Source of the DNA: Parcubacteria group bacterium RIFCSPLOWO2_01_FULL_48_18
Lineage (GTDB): Bacteria > Patescibacteriota > Minisyncoccia > UBA6257 > WO2-01-48-18
Length of the DNA stretch: 41,293 bases
Reading direction: 5' to 3'
Assembly (NCBI GenBank): GCA_001824435.1
Contig: MHXH01000015.1
Coordinates: forward strand, 1 to 41,293
This document shows, piece by piece, positions 32,192-40,826 of the stretch; position 1 is the stretch's first letter; the number at the start of each line of letters is the position of its first letter. The notes beneath the pieces are model-generated. The model was not told where the DNA came from and made no database searches. It was given only the letters and a program-made list of their open reading frames with translations. Position numbers and translations under genes: made by a program.

Positions 32192-33001
32192 ATGAAAGAT
32201 CTTATTCGAAAACATTACGACTTAATAACTCCGTTTTACTTAAAACTTTGGGGCGAGCATATTCATCATGGCCTTTGGTTGAAGGGGAATGAAACCAAAG
32301 AAGAGGCTCAAGAAAATTTAATTCGCGAATTAATTAGGATCGGTCAGGTTCAAAAAGACGCCAAAATTTTAGATGTTGGTTGTGGCTTAGGCGGTAGTAG
32401 TATTTATCTTGCCAATCATCTTTGCGCAGAAGTTACAGGAATCACTATTTCCCCAGTCCAGGCCGAGATGGCCAATAAAAAAGCGAAAAGTGCGGAGGTT
32501 AAAAATGCCACGTTCTTAGTTATGGACGCCGAGGACATGAAGTTTTCTTCTGAAACCTTCTTTGATGTAATTTGGGCAGTGGAGTCAATCTCACACTTTC
32601 CTCGAAAAGAAAAATTCTTCAAAGATGCTACAGCGTTATTAAAACCCGGAGGGAAGTTTATATTAGCCGATTGGTTTCAGGGCGAAGAGATAGGACTTGA
32701 AGAAAGAGAAAGATTCATAAAACCGATTGAAAAAGGTATGCTGACGCCGAAAATTGAAGCGATGAGCGATTATGAAAACCTACTAAAAGAAAGAGGGTTA
32801 CAAATAATTACTTCACAAGATATCAGTAAAAACGTACAAAAAACCTGGGAGATTGCCAGTAATTATTTAAGACCCTTTTACTGGCTACGAGCGCTTATCA
32901 ACGGTAAAGATATTTTTAATTTCCTAAAAGCTTTTAGGTCTATGCGTCGAGGGTTTAAATCTGGTAATTTTAGGTATGGGCTCATTGTTGGCGAGAAATA
33001 G
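32192..33001 (+). CDS. SAM-dependent methyltransferase, gamma-tocopherol-methyltransferase-like
   Basis: 269 residues. The start HYDLITPFYLKLWGEHIHHGLW is typical of the gamma-tocopherol/sterol/glycine methyltransferase group. Motif I is ILDVGCGLGGSSIYLA; then VTGITISPVQAEMA, MDAEDMKF and the post-motif DVIWAVESISHFPRK and LLKPGGKFILADW. It probably methylates a small lipid-like or amine substrate, which cannot be named. The gene is clearly A+T-rich (a 60-base sample at 32881 has 37% G+C) compared with the early window. Confidence 0.87.
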   Translation: MKDLIRKHYDLITPFYLKLWGEHIHHGLWLKGNETKEEAQENLIRELIRIGQVQKDAKILDVGCGLGGSSIYLANHLCAEVTGITISPVQAEMANKKAKSAEVKNATFLVMDAEDMKFSSETFFDVIWAVESISHFPRKEKFFKDATALLKPGGKFILADWFQGEEIGLEERERFIKPIEKGMLTPKIEAMSDYENLLKERGLQIITSQDISKNVQKTWEIASNYLRPFYWLRALINGKDIFNFLKAFRSMRRGFKSGNFRYGLIVGEK

Positions 33002-33109
33002 GCCAGGCCGAGACTTATCAGTTGATCCCCACTTTGATCCTCAAGGAAGTCTTTAGCGGCTTTTTCTTTCATAATTGAAATTTTTTCATCGCGTGTTTAA
33101 AATCGAATC

Positions 33110-33451
33110 ATGAGATTCGTTTTGCGCTCAAAGGTCCACAAAGCCGTAGTTACCGACGCTGACTTGAATTACATCGGGAGCATCACTCTTGACGAGGAGC
33201 TTATTGACAAAGCTGGTTTTTGGCCGGGAGAGAAAGTATTGGTGGTGAGCAATACATCCGGGGCCCGCCTCGAAACTTATATTATCGTCGGCAAGCGAGA
33301 TTCCGGGATTGTCTGCATGAACGGCGCCGCCGCGCATCTTATTAAAAAAGGAGAAGAGATTATCGTGATGGGATTTGAGCTAACAGACCAACCCATTAAT
33401 TCAAAAAGTGTTCTTGTGGATGAAAATAATAAATTCGTTCGTTTTCTATGA
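33110..33451 (+). CDS. panD: aspartate 1-decarboxylase
   Basis: Pyruvoyl enzyme that makes beta-alanine from aspartate for pantothenate and CoA. 113 residues, the normal proenzyme length. LNYIGSITLDEEL has the Gly23-Ser24 self-cleavage site that generates the pyruvoyl group. LETYIIVGKRDSGIVCMNGAAAHL-type sequence (key part MNGAAAHLIKKGEEIIVM) matches the conserved core. No other pantothenate gene is in the window, and it is followed by convergent response-regulator coding sequence only 25 bases away. Confidence 0.94.
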   Translation: MRFVLRSKVHKAVVTDADLNYIGSITLDEELIDKAGFWPGEKVLVVSNTSGARLETYIIVGKRDSGIVCMNGAAAHLIKKGEEIIVMGFELTDQPINSKSVLVDENNKFVRFL

Positions 33452-33476
33452 CGCTCGCTGGTCCACAAATCCTCGG

Positions 33477-33887
33477 TTATTTTGTAACGGGGTTTATGTA
33501 TTTCAAAATTCGTTCTATCATTTCGCTCAAGGCAGTATTTCCTTTAATGAAGTATTCTTTTGCTCCGAGACGGAGCGCTTTTTGTATGTCTGCGTCCTGT
33601 CCGAGATTGGAAACGACAATGACCGGCACCTGTTCCCATCCCGGAGTTTTTTTGATTTTGTCCAGAATTTGAAACCCGGATGCAAAAGGAAGCATTAAAT
33701 CCAGAAGGATTAATGACGGGGGTTCAACCGTTTCGTCGCGCAATAGATTCATCGCTTTTTTTCCGTCGGAAATTACCTTCAGTCCGATCCCTAGGGCGGA
33801 AAACTTCATTTCATACATCCGTGTCAAAAAATCATCGTCTTCGATCATGAGGATGTATGGTTTTTTAATGCCCGTAGCAGTGTCCAT
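33477..33887 (-). CDS. single-domain response regulator
   Basis: 136 residues: a receiver domain only, with no DNA-binding output. Acidic pocket at IEDDDF (Asp17, Asp18), phospho-acceptor Asp63 in LILLDLMLP, Ser93 in VVSN and Lys115 in EYFIKG. It lies 12 bases after the histidine kinase gene on the same strand and is its likely partner. Output must be through protein contact, for example with pilus or motility machinery nearby; that is inference. The last codons (INPVTK) use a GTAACGGGGT-type sequence that also occurs in two inverted-repeat elements of the window. Confidence 0.92.
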   Translation of the reverse strand: MDTATGIKKPYILMIEDDDFLTRMYEMKFSALGIGLKVISDGKKAMNLLRDETVEPPSLILLDLMLPFASGFQILDKIKKTPGWEQVPVIVVSNLGQDADIQKALRLGAKEYFIKGNTALSEMIERILKYINPVTK

Positions 33888-33899
33888 AAAAGAATTATA

Positions 33900-35348
33900 T
33901 CATAGGGTCGAACTTGGGGATTTTCGCTCCTGTGGATTACGGGGGATGGTAAAAGAGAAAGTAACTCCTTCATTCTCTTTCGAGTTGAACCAGATGTCGC
34001 CTCCCCAAATGCTGACGAGGCTTTTCACCAGGTAGAGTCCGATGCCGTCTCCTTCGGGGTTGAGGTTTTTGGCATTCGACGCGCGGAAGAATTTCTTAAA
34101 AATCATGGGTTGTTCTTCGAGCGGAACTCCGATACCGTTATCTTGTACTTCAATCAGGATGTCGTCTTCTTTCGACGTCATGCGGAGATCAATTGTTCCC
34201 CCGTCGGGAGAATATTTGATCGCATTCATCAAAAGATTTTCCAACACTTCGTCGAATAAGAGGCGATCGAGCGATACTGCCGGCAGCTTTGAGGGAGGAG
34301 AATGTAACGCGACTTCGATGTGTTTCGATTGCAGCTGCGGCTTCAGTTTTTCAAGAATAATGCCGGCTGCTTGTACCAGATCGGTTGGTTCGCCGCCAAC
34401 GCTCGAGGCGCCCCCGATTCGGCTTATTTTCAGGAATACATTGATAAGACTGATGAGCTCGATGGTTGTCTGATGTGTACGTTGGGAGAGCTCTTTTTGT
34501 TGTTCCGTGAGCGCGCCGATCTCTTCTGACAGCAGCAGTTCGAGGAATAGCCGAACATTGGAAATCGGCCTGCGCATCTGATGCGACACTAGGTTAATGA
34601 AGTCATTTTTCAGGCGGTCTATCTCTATTTCTTCGGTAATGTCGCGGAATATGGCCACGGCCCCGATTATTTCGTCGTTTAAGACGATCGGCGTAGCGGT
34701 AATTTTTGCGGGAAATTTTGTTCTATCCCTCCGTTCAATATAGTGGGTAGTGATTGAAACTTTTTTCCCGGCGGTTAAGGCCGGATTGAGCGGATTTTCA
34801 TAGAACGGAGTGAATTCTTCTGTTTCGTAGGAAAGGGGAAGTGCCTCGATCCATGATTTTCCCATGTATTCCCCGTATTTGAAGCGAAGGATTTTTTCTC
34901 CGACCTCATTCATGAATACTATTTTGCCGTCTTCGTCCGCCACTGCCAAACCCTCGCCGATATTTTTTAAGATTGCCTCGTCTCGCGCGGCTTCCTTGGT
35001 TTTCTCTTCTGCTTCTCTTCGGAGTTGTCTATGCGTGTCACGAATATAACCGATTGCAGCTACCGCGAAGATGAGTGTTGCTGCGCCGAGAAGAGAGGCC
35101 GTACTATCCATTGACGCCCCTGTTAAACGATTCAGCAGCTCGTTAAGCAGGACATTGATGACGGCTATCGTAATTCCTCCTTTGAAACCGAACAAAAACG
35201 TCCCACCGATCGCCGGCAGCGCCGATACTATGAATATGGCGCTTCCGATTTGTTGGCGGAATACGAAAAACGCCGCGAGATGCGCTATTTGAGCGAGTAT
35301 GACCAAAAGCAATTTTATCCGGAAGGATTTGGTTTTTTGAACGGCCAT
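33900..35348 (-). CDS. membrane sensor histidine kinase with PAS domain
   Basis: 482 residues. In order: N-terminal membrane region with about four helices (10-100); a linker coiled coil (105-125); a PAS domain (about 126-240, ILKNIGEGLAVADEDGKIVFMNEVG to AIFRDITEE); HisKA with phospho-acceptor His256 in FINLVSHQMRRPI; and the HATPase_c domain with N box NLLMNAIKYSPDGG, G1 VQDNGIGVP and G2 GDGIGLYLVKSL. It autophosphorylates and should pass phosphate to the receiver protein encoded next. The signal is unknown. It is divergent from the pilus locus. Confidence 0.93.
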   Translation of the reverse strand: MAVQKTKSFRIKLLLVILAQIAHLAAFFVFRQQIGSAIFIVSALPAIGGTFLFGFKGGITIAVINVLLNELLNRLTGASMDSTASLLGAATLIFAVAAIGYIRDTHRQLRREAEEKTKEAARDEAILKNIGEGLAVADEDGKIVFMNEVGEKILRFKYGEYMGKSWIEALPLSYETEEFTPFYENPLNPALTAGKKVSITTHYIERRDRTKFPAKITATPIVLNDEIIGAVAIFRDITEEIEIDRLKNDFINLVSHQMRRPISNVRLFLELLLSEEIGALTEQQKELSQRTHQTTIELISLINVFLKISRIGGASSVGGEPTDLVQAAGIILEKLKPQLQSKHIEVALHSPPSKLPAVSLDRLLFDEVLENLLMNAIKYSPDGGTIDLRMTSKEDDILIEVQDNGIGVPLEEQPMIFKKFFRASNAKNLNPEGDGIGLYLVKSLVSIWGGDIWFNSKENEGVTFSFTIPRNPQERKSPSSTL

Positions 35349-35463
35349 GAATATATTCTTTGAGAAGAAAGAAAGTCTATAAAGATTATGATAACAGAGG
35401 CGGCAGCACTCTCAAACTCATTTACAGTTATCCACAGTTTAGGCCTACACCCCCTACTTTATG

Positions 35464-35470
35464 ATATAAT
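35464..35470 (+). promoter_or_regulatory. extended -10 promoter element before the first pseudopilin gene
   Basis: TGATATAAT (TATAAT at 35465-35470) is an extended -10. No good -35 is found 16-18 bases upstream. The same TGATATAAT is found before pilB (TATAAT at 36367-36372), so the two pilus genes may share regulation. Confidence 0.5.
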
Positions 35471-35556
35471 AAAATCAATAGAAAAGAATAGTTGCTGCTA
35501 CCCCTTGTTTGGGGCCTGATTGTTTGAGGAAGGTGGGCAGTAATTATAAGCTATCA

Positions 35557-36273
35557 ATGATCGACGGTATGGTTTTAGATAATAAAAACTGTTCTCGAAA
35601 TAGAAGAAAAACAGGAGGATTTACTCTGCTTGAAATGATTATTGTGGTTGGGATTATCGCCGTATTGTCCGCGGTGGTTATTTTTGTGCTTAACCCGGCA
35701 GAAACGCTTAAAAAGAGCCGCGATGCCCAACGACTCTCTGATTTGGCTACCGTAAAAACCGCCCTCGGGCTTTATCTTATTTCCACCTCGACGATTCAGT
35801 TGGATAATCAGAGCGGCATGCCTACGTGTAAGAATTCGACCGGGAACAAAACGCTTTATCTTAGTTATTCTTCGGATGCTCCGGGCGCAACGAGTACTGA
35901 CGGCTCTCTTGATAGTCCTAATGCAACATCGTCCCAGAAAGCCTTTATTAATCTCGGGCTGACAAACGGAAACGGATGGATTCCGATAAATCTTTCTCAA
36001 TTGACCGGAGGAGCTCCTATTTCAAACTTTCCGGTAGATCCGCTCAATCGCATTGCGGACGTTGCCAATGTCACTTCCACGGACACGGTGTATCGATATA
36101 TGTGCGACGAGGACGACTCCACGTTCGAGGTTAACGCCGACCTAGAAAGCATTGCCTACGAAACGGCGAATAGTGTTGACAATAAAGAAGAAGTTGACGG
36201 GGGCAATAATCGCTATATGCTTGAAGTTGGCAATAAACTGGACATTCTGAATTGTACGGCGACCGCGTGTTAA
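35557..36273 (+). CDS. type IV pilin-like protein (pseudopilin)
   Basis: Prepilin with the class III leader ending KTGG and then FTLLEMIIVVGIIAVLSAVV: cleavage after Gly, Phe at +1 and Glu5. The hydrophobic alpha helix runs on to FVLNPAETLKKSRDAQRLSDL, typical of PulG/ComGC-like subunits. The globular part has a Cys near each end (PTCKNS, ILNCTATAC) and a YRYMCDEDD segment. Assembled by PilB and PilC encoded next. The start is uncertain: ATG at 35557 or 35569 both fit; neither has a good Shine-Dalgarno. Terminator after the gene. Confidence 0.87.
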   Translation: MIDGMVLDNKNCSRNRRKTGGFTLLEMIIVVGIIAVLSAVVIFVLNPAETLKKSRDAQRLSDLATVKTALGLYLISTSTIQLDNQSGMPTCKNSTGNKTLYLSYSSDAPGATSTDGSLDSPNATSSQKAFINLGLTNGNGWIPINLSQLTGGAPISNFPVDPLNRIADVANVTSTDTVYRYMCDEDDSTFEVNADLESIAYETANSVDNKEEVDGGNNRYMLEVGNKLDILNCTATAC

Positions 36274-36309
36274 AGCCCTGCTGAAAACCTCGGGCGGATT
36301 AAAGCGATG

Positions 36310-36341
36310 AGCGGATCTTCTATACGATGCCCGCTTTTTTG
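36310..36341 (+). terminator. terminator between pseudopilin gene and pilB
   Basis: AGCGGATC (36310-36317) pairs with GAT and CCGCT (36326-36335) with a 2-base bulge, then six T's. pilB is therefore likely expressed from its own extended -10 promoter (36364-36372). Confidence 0.65.
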
Positions 36342-36399
36342 ATTTTAAAAGGGGAAAGATTGGTGATATAATGAGATAAACCAGTGATGAGGGGCTTTT

Positions 36400-38109
36400 A
36401 TGTATCTTCTTAAAGACGAACTCAAAACTATTTTATTGGGCACCGGATTGGTGAGAGAGAAAGATTATGCGGCGGCAGACGAAGAATCCGTGCGTACCAA
36501 GATTGATGTCATTGACATATTGATCGGCCGCGGCGTTATTTCAGAGCAATTTTTGGCAGAATCGATCGGCACTGCGCTTAAAATACCCTTTGTGAATTTA
36601 GATAAAGTGGATTTGAATCCGGAAGTGTTGGAAGCGGTTCCCGAAGGTTATGCAAAGAATAAGAGCGTCATCCTTTTTGACGTTAATCGCGGGAAAGGAA
36701 TTGGAAAACTTGCAATGGTTGATCCGCTGGATTTTGATACCTTGAATTATCTTCAAGCAAGATTGGAGATTGAGCTTGAACCGCACATGACGACTCTTGC
36801 AAGCTTGCGGCAGGCGCTCAAAAAATATAAATCTAAAATCAAGGAGGATTTTAACCGTCTCATCGAGGAAAATATCGAGAAATCGCTTCGCGAGGGCGGC
36901 GCGCAAGGAAATATTGCGGAGGCGGTGAAGGCGCTGCCCGTTATTTCCGTGCTCGATAATATCATCGAGCATGCGATTACGCTTGGCGCTTCGGATATCC
37001 ATCTTGAACCGATGCCGGAGTATTTTTTGGTGCGGTATCGTATCGACGGCATATTAAGGGAAATTTTGTCTCTTCCGAAAGAAATTGGACCGATCATCGT
37101 GGCCCGCATCAAGGTTATAGCGCAACTTCAGATCGATGTGCATCATCTTCCGCAAGACGGCCGTTTCCGATTCCCGCACGAAAGCCATTTCGTGGATGTA
37201 CGGGTGTCGGTCGTTCCGGCTTTCCACGGCGAGAAGGCGGAAATGCGTCTTTTGAAAGGGTCGTTGAGGCCGCTCACGCTTTATGAATTGGGCATATCGT
37301 CAGAGAATTTGGATGCGGTCGCGAATGGACTTAAGGCTTCTCATGGAATGATTTTAGTTACCGGGCCGACCGGTTCCGGAAAGACGACGACGCTGTATTC
37401 CATGATTGGTATTTTAAATACTCCGCAAGTGAATATCACGACCATTGAAGACCCGGTGGAATACGATATGCCTCGTGTAAACCAAATGCAGGTGAACGTA
37501 AAAGCCGGTTTGACGTTTGCCACGGGACTTCGGTCTATTGTAAGGCAGAATCCGGATATCATCATGGTAGGAGAGATCCGCGATAAGGAAACGGTTGATA
37601 TCGCGATTCATGCGGCTCTCACCGGCCATTTGCTTCTTTCCACGCTCCATACCAATGATGCGCCGAGCACCATTCCTCGGCTTATCGATATGGGAGGGCA
37701 GCCTTTCTTGGTGTCGTCGGCATTGCGACTGGTGATTGCGCAGCGGCTTGTGCGAAAGAACTGTTCTTTCTGCATTTCAAGTTATGATATTACGGAAGAG
37801 GCAAAAAAATCGCTGCGGGATAACGCAAGGATCGTCGGGATAAAATCATTTGAGATGCCGACGTTGCTCTATCGAGGAAAAGGCTGTCATGCGTGTAACC
37901 ATACAGGCTATCGAGACCAGATTGGAATCTTCGAGGTTTTGAATGTGACGGATACGATCAAGGAATTGCTTTTAAAGCAAAGCCCCGCGGGCGTTATTCG
38001 GGATGCAGCGCAAAAAGAAGGAATGAAAACGATGTTTGAAGACGGCCTCCAAAAAGTAGAAGCCGGAACCACGACCATGGAAGAAGTGTTGAGGGTTATC
38101 AGCGAATAA
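36400..38109 (+). CDS. pilB: type IV pilus assembly ATPase PilB / GspE
   Basis: Hexameric AAA-like ATPase that powers pilus extension or pseudopilus assembly. 569 residues: MshEN/GspE N-terminal domain (1-150), then NTD2 (ASDIHLEPMPEYFLVRYRIDG), Walker A GPTGSGKT at 322-329, Asp box TTIEDPVEY, Walker B region IIMVGEIRDKETVDIA and His box LSTLHTNDAPS. The Zn-binding tetra-Cys module of PilB is present (CSFC and CHAC in the last quarter). GAGGGG precedes the ATG by six or seven bases. It is 47 bases before pilC. No pilT retraction ATPase is in the window. Confidence 0.95.
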   Translation: MYLLKDELKTILLGTGLVREKDYAAADEESVRTKIDVIDILIGRGVISEQFLAESIGTALKIPFVNLDKVDLNPEVLEAVPEGYAKNKSVILFDVNRGKGIGKLAMVDPLDFDTLNYLQARLEIELEPHMTTLASLRQALKKYKSKIKEDFNRLIEENIEKSLREGGAQGNIAEAVKALPVISVLDNIIEHAITLGASDIHLEPMPEYFLVRYRIDGILREILSLPKEIGPIIVARIKVIAQLQIDVHHLPQDGRFRFPHESHFVDVRVSVVPAFHGEKAEMRLLKGSLRPLTLYELGISSENLDAVANGLKASHGMILVTGPTGSGKTTTLYSMIGILNTPQVNITTIEDPVEYDMPRVNQMQVNVKAGLTFATGLRSIVRQNPDIIMVGEIRDKETVDIAIHAALTGHLLLSTLHTNDAPSTIPRLIDMGGQPFLVSSALRLVIAQRLVRKNCSFCISSYDITEEAKKSLRDNARIVGIKSFEMPTLLYRGKGCHACNHTGYRDQIGIFEVLNVTDTIKELLLKQSPAGVIRDAAQKEGMKTMFEDGLQKVEAGTTTMEEVLRVISE

Positions 38110-38156
38110 AACGAGTAAAGGTTTTCCAGATTTTAGATTCTAAATTCCAGCGTAAG

Positions 38157-39374
38157 ATGCCTTATTATTTCTACAAAGCCATCGATAAACAGGGGAGCGT
38201 GCAATCTGGCGTAGTTGAAACCGGAGATAAAGACGCTGCGGCCGACTCGCTCTTGCGGGACGGTTTTGTTATTTTGAATCTCGAAAAAAGGGGAGGAATT
38301 GGAGGCGGGCGAGGCTTTGGCGCTTTTTTCTTTAGGAAAGTTTCCGCGGTTGATAAAATCCTGATGACGAAACATCTTGCGGTGGTCGTACGCGCAGGCC
38401 TAAGCCTCTCTGAAGGATTGGACGTGCTGATCGGAGAAACAAAGAATCCGCTTATGCTTGCTATTATCAAAGATGCGAAACGCGTACTGGAGAGCGGGAG
38501 GCCGCTTTCTGCCGTTTTTTCCTTCTATCAAAAATACTTCCCACCGATATTTGTCGGATTAATCAAGGCGGGAGAGGCAAGCGGCAAACTGGAAGAGAAT
38601 CTGGATATGCTTGGAAACCAAGTAATCAGAGATTACGAACTTATGCGAAAGGTAAAAGCTGCGCTGGTATATCCGGTCATTTTACTTGTTGCGTCAATGG
38701 GTCTCATCGTGCTTTTGCTCACGTTCGTTTTCCCCAGACTTGTAAAGGTATTCCAGCAGGCGGAAGTTGAACTGCCGGCAATTACAAAGGCGTTCATTGC
38801 CGTGAGCGACTTGCTGAGCCGCAATTCCTCTCTTACCGTCGGCATCTTTTTAGGCATTTTGGCCGCATGCTATATTTTTTACAGAAGCCGCTTTGGAAAA
38901 AGGTGGTTCCGAAGATTATTAAAGCGGCTTCCGGTGTTCGGCGCTCTTTTGCAGAAATTGGCCATTGCGCGTTTTTCGCGCGCGTTGGGCAACATGACGG
39001 AGAGCGGCGCATCAATTATAGAGGCAATTAATGTTTCCTCAAGCGTGGTAGACGATGAACGGTATAAAGACGAACTCGAAGGAGTCATAGAAGAACTGAA
39101 AAGGGGGTCGTCTCTTGCCGACACGTTCAGGAAAAGAGAGGAAATGTTCGGAAGGCTTGTGGTAAGCTTGGTCGCGGCAGGAGAAAAAAGCGGCACGCTC
39201 AAAAAATCTCTTGACACGGTTTCTGATTTTTACGAGGAAGAGGTTGATAGGTTGTTGCGGAACTTGGTGAGTTTGCTTGAGCCGCTTCTGTTATTGGCGA
39301 TGGGGATTATTGTCGGTTCCATCGCGTTGTCCGTGCTGTTGCCGATACATCAGTTTGTGGGATCGCTCGGTTAG
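38157..39374 (+). CDS. pilC: type IV pilus inner-membrane platform protein PilC / GspF
   Basis: 405 residues, full length for the family. Two T2SSF domains: the first (about 65-190) has TKHLAVVVRAGLSLSEGLDVL and LIKAGEASGKLEENL followed by a membrane helix (VYPVILLVASMGLIVLLL), the second (about 268-395) has FSRALGNMTESGASIIEAIN and SLVAAGEKSGTLKKSL and the final helix. The N-terminus YYFYKAIDKQGSVQSG is typical. It anchors PilB and guides pilin insertion. The codons run directly downstream of pilB on the same strand. Confidence 0.95.
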   Translation: MPYYFYKAIDKQGSVQSGVVETGDKDAAADSLLRDGFVILNLEKRGGIGGGRGFGAFFFRKVSAVDKILMTKHLAVVVRAGLSLSEGLDVLIGETKNPLMLAIIKDAKRVLESGRPLSAVFSFYQKYFPPIFVGLIKAGEASGKLEENLDMLGNQVIRDYELMRKVKAALVYPVILLVASMGLIVLLLTFVFPRLVKVFQQAEVELPAITKAFIAVSDLLSRNSSLTVGIFLGILAACYIFYRSRFGKRWFRRLLKRLPVFGALLQKLAIARFSRALGNMTESGASIIEAINVSSSVVDDERYKDELEGVIEELKRGSSLADTFRKREEMFGRLVVSLVAAGEKSGTLKKSLDTVSDFYEEEVDRLLRNLVSLLEPLLLLAMGIIVGSIALSVLLPIHQFVGSLG

Positions 39375-39449
39375 TTGGACAGCGGCTTCACCGCTTAGCG
39401 CCTTTGGCGTTTAGTAACTAACGAGCTAACGAAACCTTAAGCTATTACT
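39375..39449 (+). repeat. small hairpins between pilC and pseudopilin gene
   Basis: AGCGG-CTTCA-CCGCT and CGCC-TTT-GGCG hairpins and a TAACTAACGAGCTAACGA repeat-like stretch. The style matches the AGCTTGTAGC repeats before the first glycosyltransferase. No T-run, so weak as terminators. Confidence 0.5.
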
Positions 39450-40052
39450 ATGCTATTGAGCTGTCGAGCCGTCGAGCCAATCAAGAGCCTTACCCCGTTA
39501 GATATTGAAAACTCCAACTTGAAAACCAGAAATAATAGAACTGCTTACCAAAAATTGAATAAAAGCACTGATTTTCAAAGAGGATATCTAACGGGGTTTA
39601 CCGCGATAGAGTTGATACTTGTCATTGCGGTGCTCGCGCTTCTTTCGGCGGCGGGATTCAATTATTACTTCAATTATTTGAGCCGCCTTGAACTCGATGA
39701 GGACATAAAGATCATAAAGTCCGTACTCCGCGATGCGCAATCAAGCGCGATCAGCGGGGAAGGCTTCGAAAAATGGGGCGTGAGGTTCCATAACGCAACC
39801 GATACGCAGCCCTATTTTGATCTTTTCAGGGGCAGTGCGTATGACAATGCCACCAAGACGCAAGAATTCTCCCTTGCGGCATCGGTAGTGTATGCCACTC
39901 CCGCATCGGGCAATCTTATTGATGTTGTATTTGAAAAAAGAACCGGAACCGTTGCTACGTCGTCTAATATCACTGTGAGCATTAAAGGCCGAAATATAAC
40001 TATCACCCGATCGGTAACCGTAACACCGCAGGGGAGAATCACGACGGAATGA
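39450..40052 (+). CDS. pseudopilin with long leader
   Basis: Prepilin-like protein of 200 residues if started at the ATG 39450. The cleavage motif is YLTG followed by FTAIELILVIAVLALLSAAG, with Glu5 conserved; the helix continues into NYYFNYLSRLELDEDIKIIKSVLRDAQSSAISG, as in GspH-type minor pseudopilins. A leader of about 50 residues would be exceptional; a TTG near 39555 would give one of about 16, so the start is open. A perfect 14-base inverted repeat brackets the leader (39492-39505, 39584-39597), its right arm encoding the cleavage site. The stop overlaps the next start (ATGA). Confidence 0.83.
   Translation: MLLSCRAVEPIKSLTPLDIENSNLKTRNNRTAYQKLNKSTDFQRGYLTGFTAIELILVIAVLALLSAAGFNYYFNYLSRLELDEDIKIIKSVLRDAQSSAISGEGFEKWGVRFHNATDTQPYFDLFRGSAYDNATKTQEFSLAASVVYATPASGNLIDVVFEKRTGTVATSSNITVSIKGRNITITRSVTVTPQGRITTE
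39492..39597 (+). repeat. 14-base perfect inverted repeat around the pseudopilin leader
   Basis: ACCCCGTTAGATAT (39492-39505) and its exact reverse complement (39584-39597), 78 bases apart. The right arm encodes the prepilin cleavage region. Confidence 0.9.
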
Positions 40053-40789
40053 ACTTCCGCGCCACAGAGCTGGCGAGGAATCATCAAGTTGACCATAGTA
40101 TGATACGCCATACGGGCATGAATGGTTCTATATTATTAGAGATTATTATTGCGCTTGCCGTCATTGTTCTTTTAGTTGGGGTCGGCTCGCAACTCATGAG
40201 CGTCGGCGTACGCACAACTCGAGTGAGCAAAGATCGCGCAGCTGCCGTGCGATTGACGCAAGAGGCAACCGAGGCGCTTAGAGCGATTATTTTCAGTAAC
40301 GATGCGGGGTCGCAAGGGTGGAATAGGATGTATCTGCCGCCTGACGGGACAGGAGATGCATCTACATCGAAAGGGATTCTAAACCCCTATTATCCGAAAG
40401 TTTCTTCCACATGGATTCTTGCAACCGGCACAGAAACGGTTGTAGTGGGCGGAACAACGTACGCGAGAAAGATGTTTATTGATAATGTTTCTCGGGATCC
40501 GGTGACAGGATCGATTGAGAGCGCGTATAATCCTTCCCGTGATGATCCGGGAACACAAAAGGTGACTGTCGTGGTTTCTGCCTCCGGATCTCCGGATGTG
40601 GCATTGACGCAATACGTTACCCGTTCTCTTGATGAAGCCCTGGGACAAAGCGACTGGTCGGGCATTGCAACCTCAACGGCAGCTTCCGCAACGAGCACCA
40701 CGACTAATATTACTACATCGACAGCCGTAGATCGCGGGAATACAAATTGTTCTGGCGGAGGCGCGTGTTTTCGCCTTGAACCGCAGTAA
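40049..40789 (+). CDS. pseudopilin-like protein
   Basis: 246 residues with the prepilin signature MNG followed by SILLEIIIALAVIVLLVGVG (cleavage after Gly, Glu5 present), so the mature protein would lack the first 25 or so residues. The mature part includes LTQEATEALRAIIFSND, as in PilV/GspI-like minor pilins that prime assembly, and a long Ser/Thr-rich C-terminal stretch (IATSTAASATSTTTNITTST) ending in a Cys pair (NCSGGGACF). The start overlaps the previous stop by four bases, so the two pseudopilins are co-translated. Confidence 0.82.
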   Translation: MNFRATELARNHQVDHSMIRHTGMNGSILLEIIIALAVIVLLVGVGSQLMSVGVRTTRVSKDRAAAVRLTQEATEALRAIIFSNDAGSQGWNRMYLPPDGTGDASTSKGILNPYYPKVSSTWILATGTETVVVGGTTYARKMFIDNVSRDPVTGSIESAYNPSRDDPGTQKVTVVVSASGSPDVALTQYVTRSLDEALGQSDWSGIATSTAASATSTTTNITTSTAVDRGNTNCSGGGACFRLEPQ

Positions 40790-40826
40790 TTAATGAAACC
40801 GTTTTGAAACATTATAGAAATCATAT

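Noticed and set aside
35428-35436. TTATCCACA, a perfect DnaA box, before the pseudopilin gene
   Set aside because: Only one exact box was noticed and there is no dnaA, dnaN or AT-rich unwinding region, so an origin is not supported.
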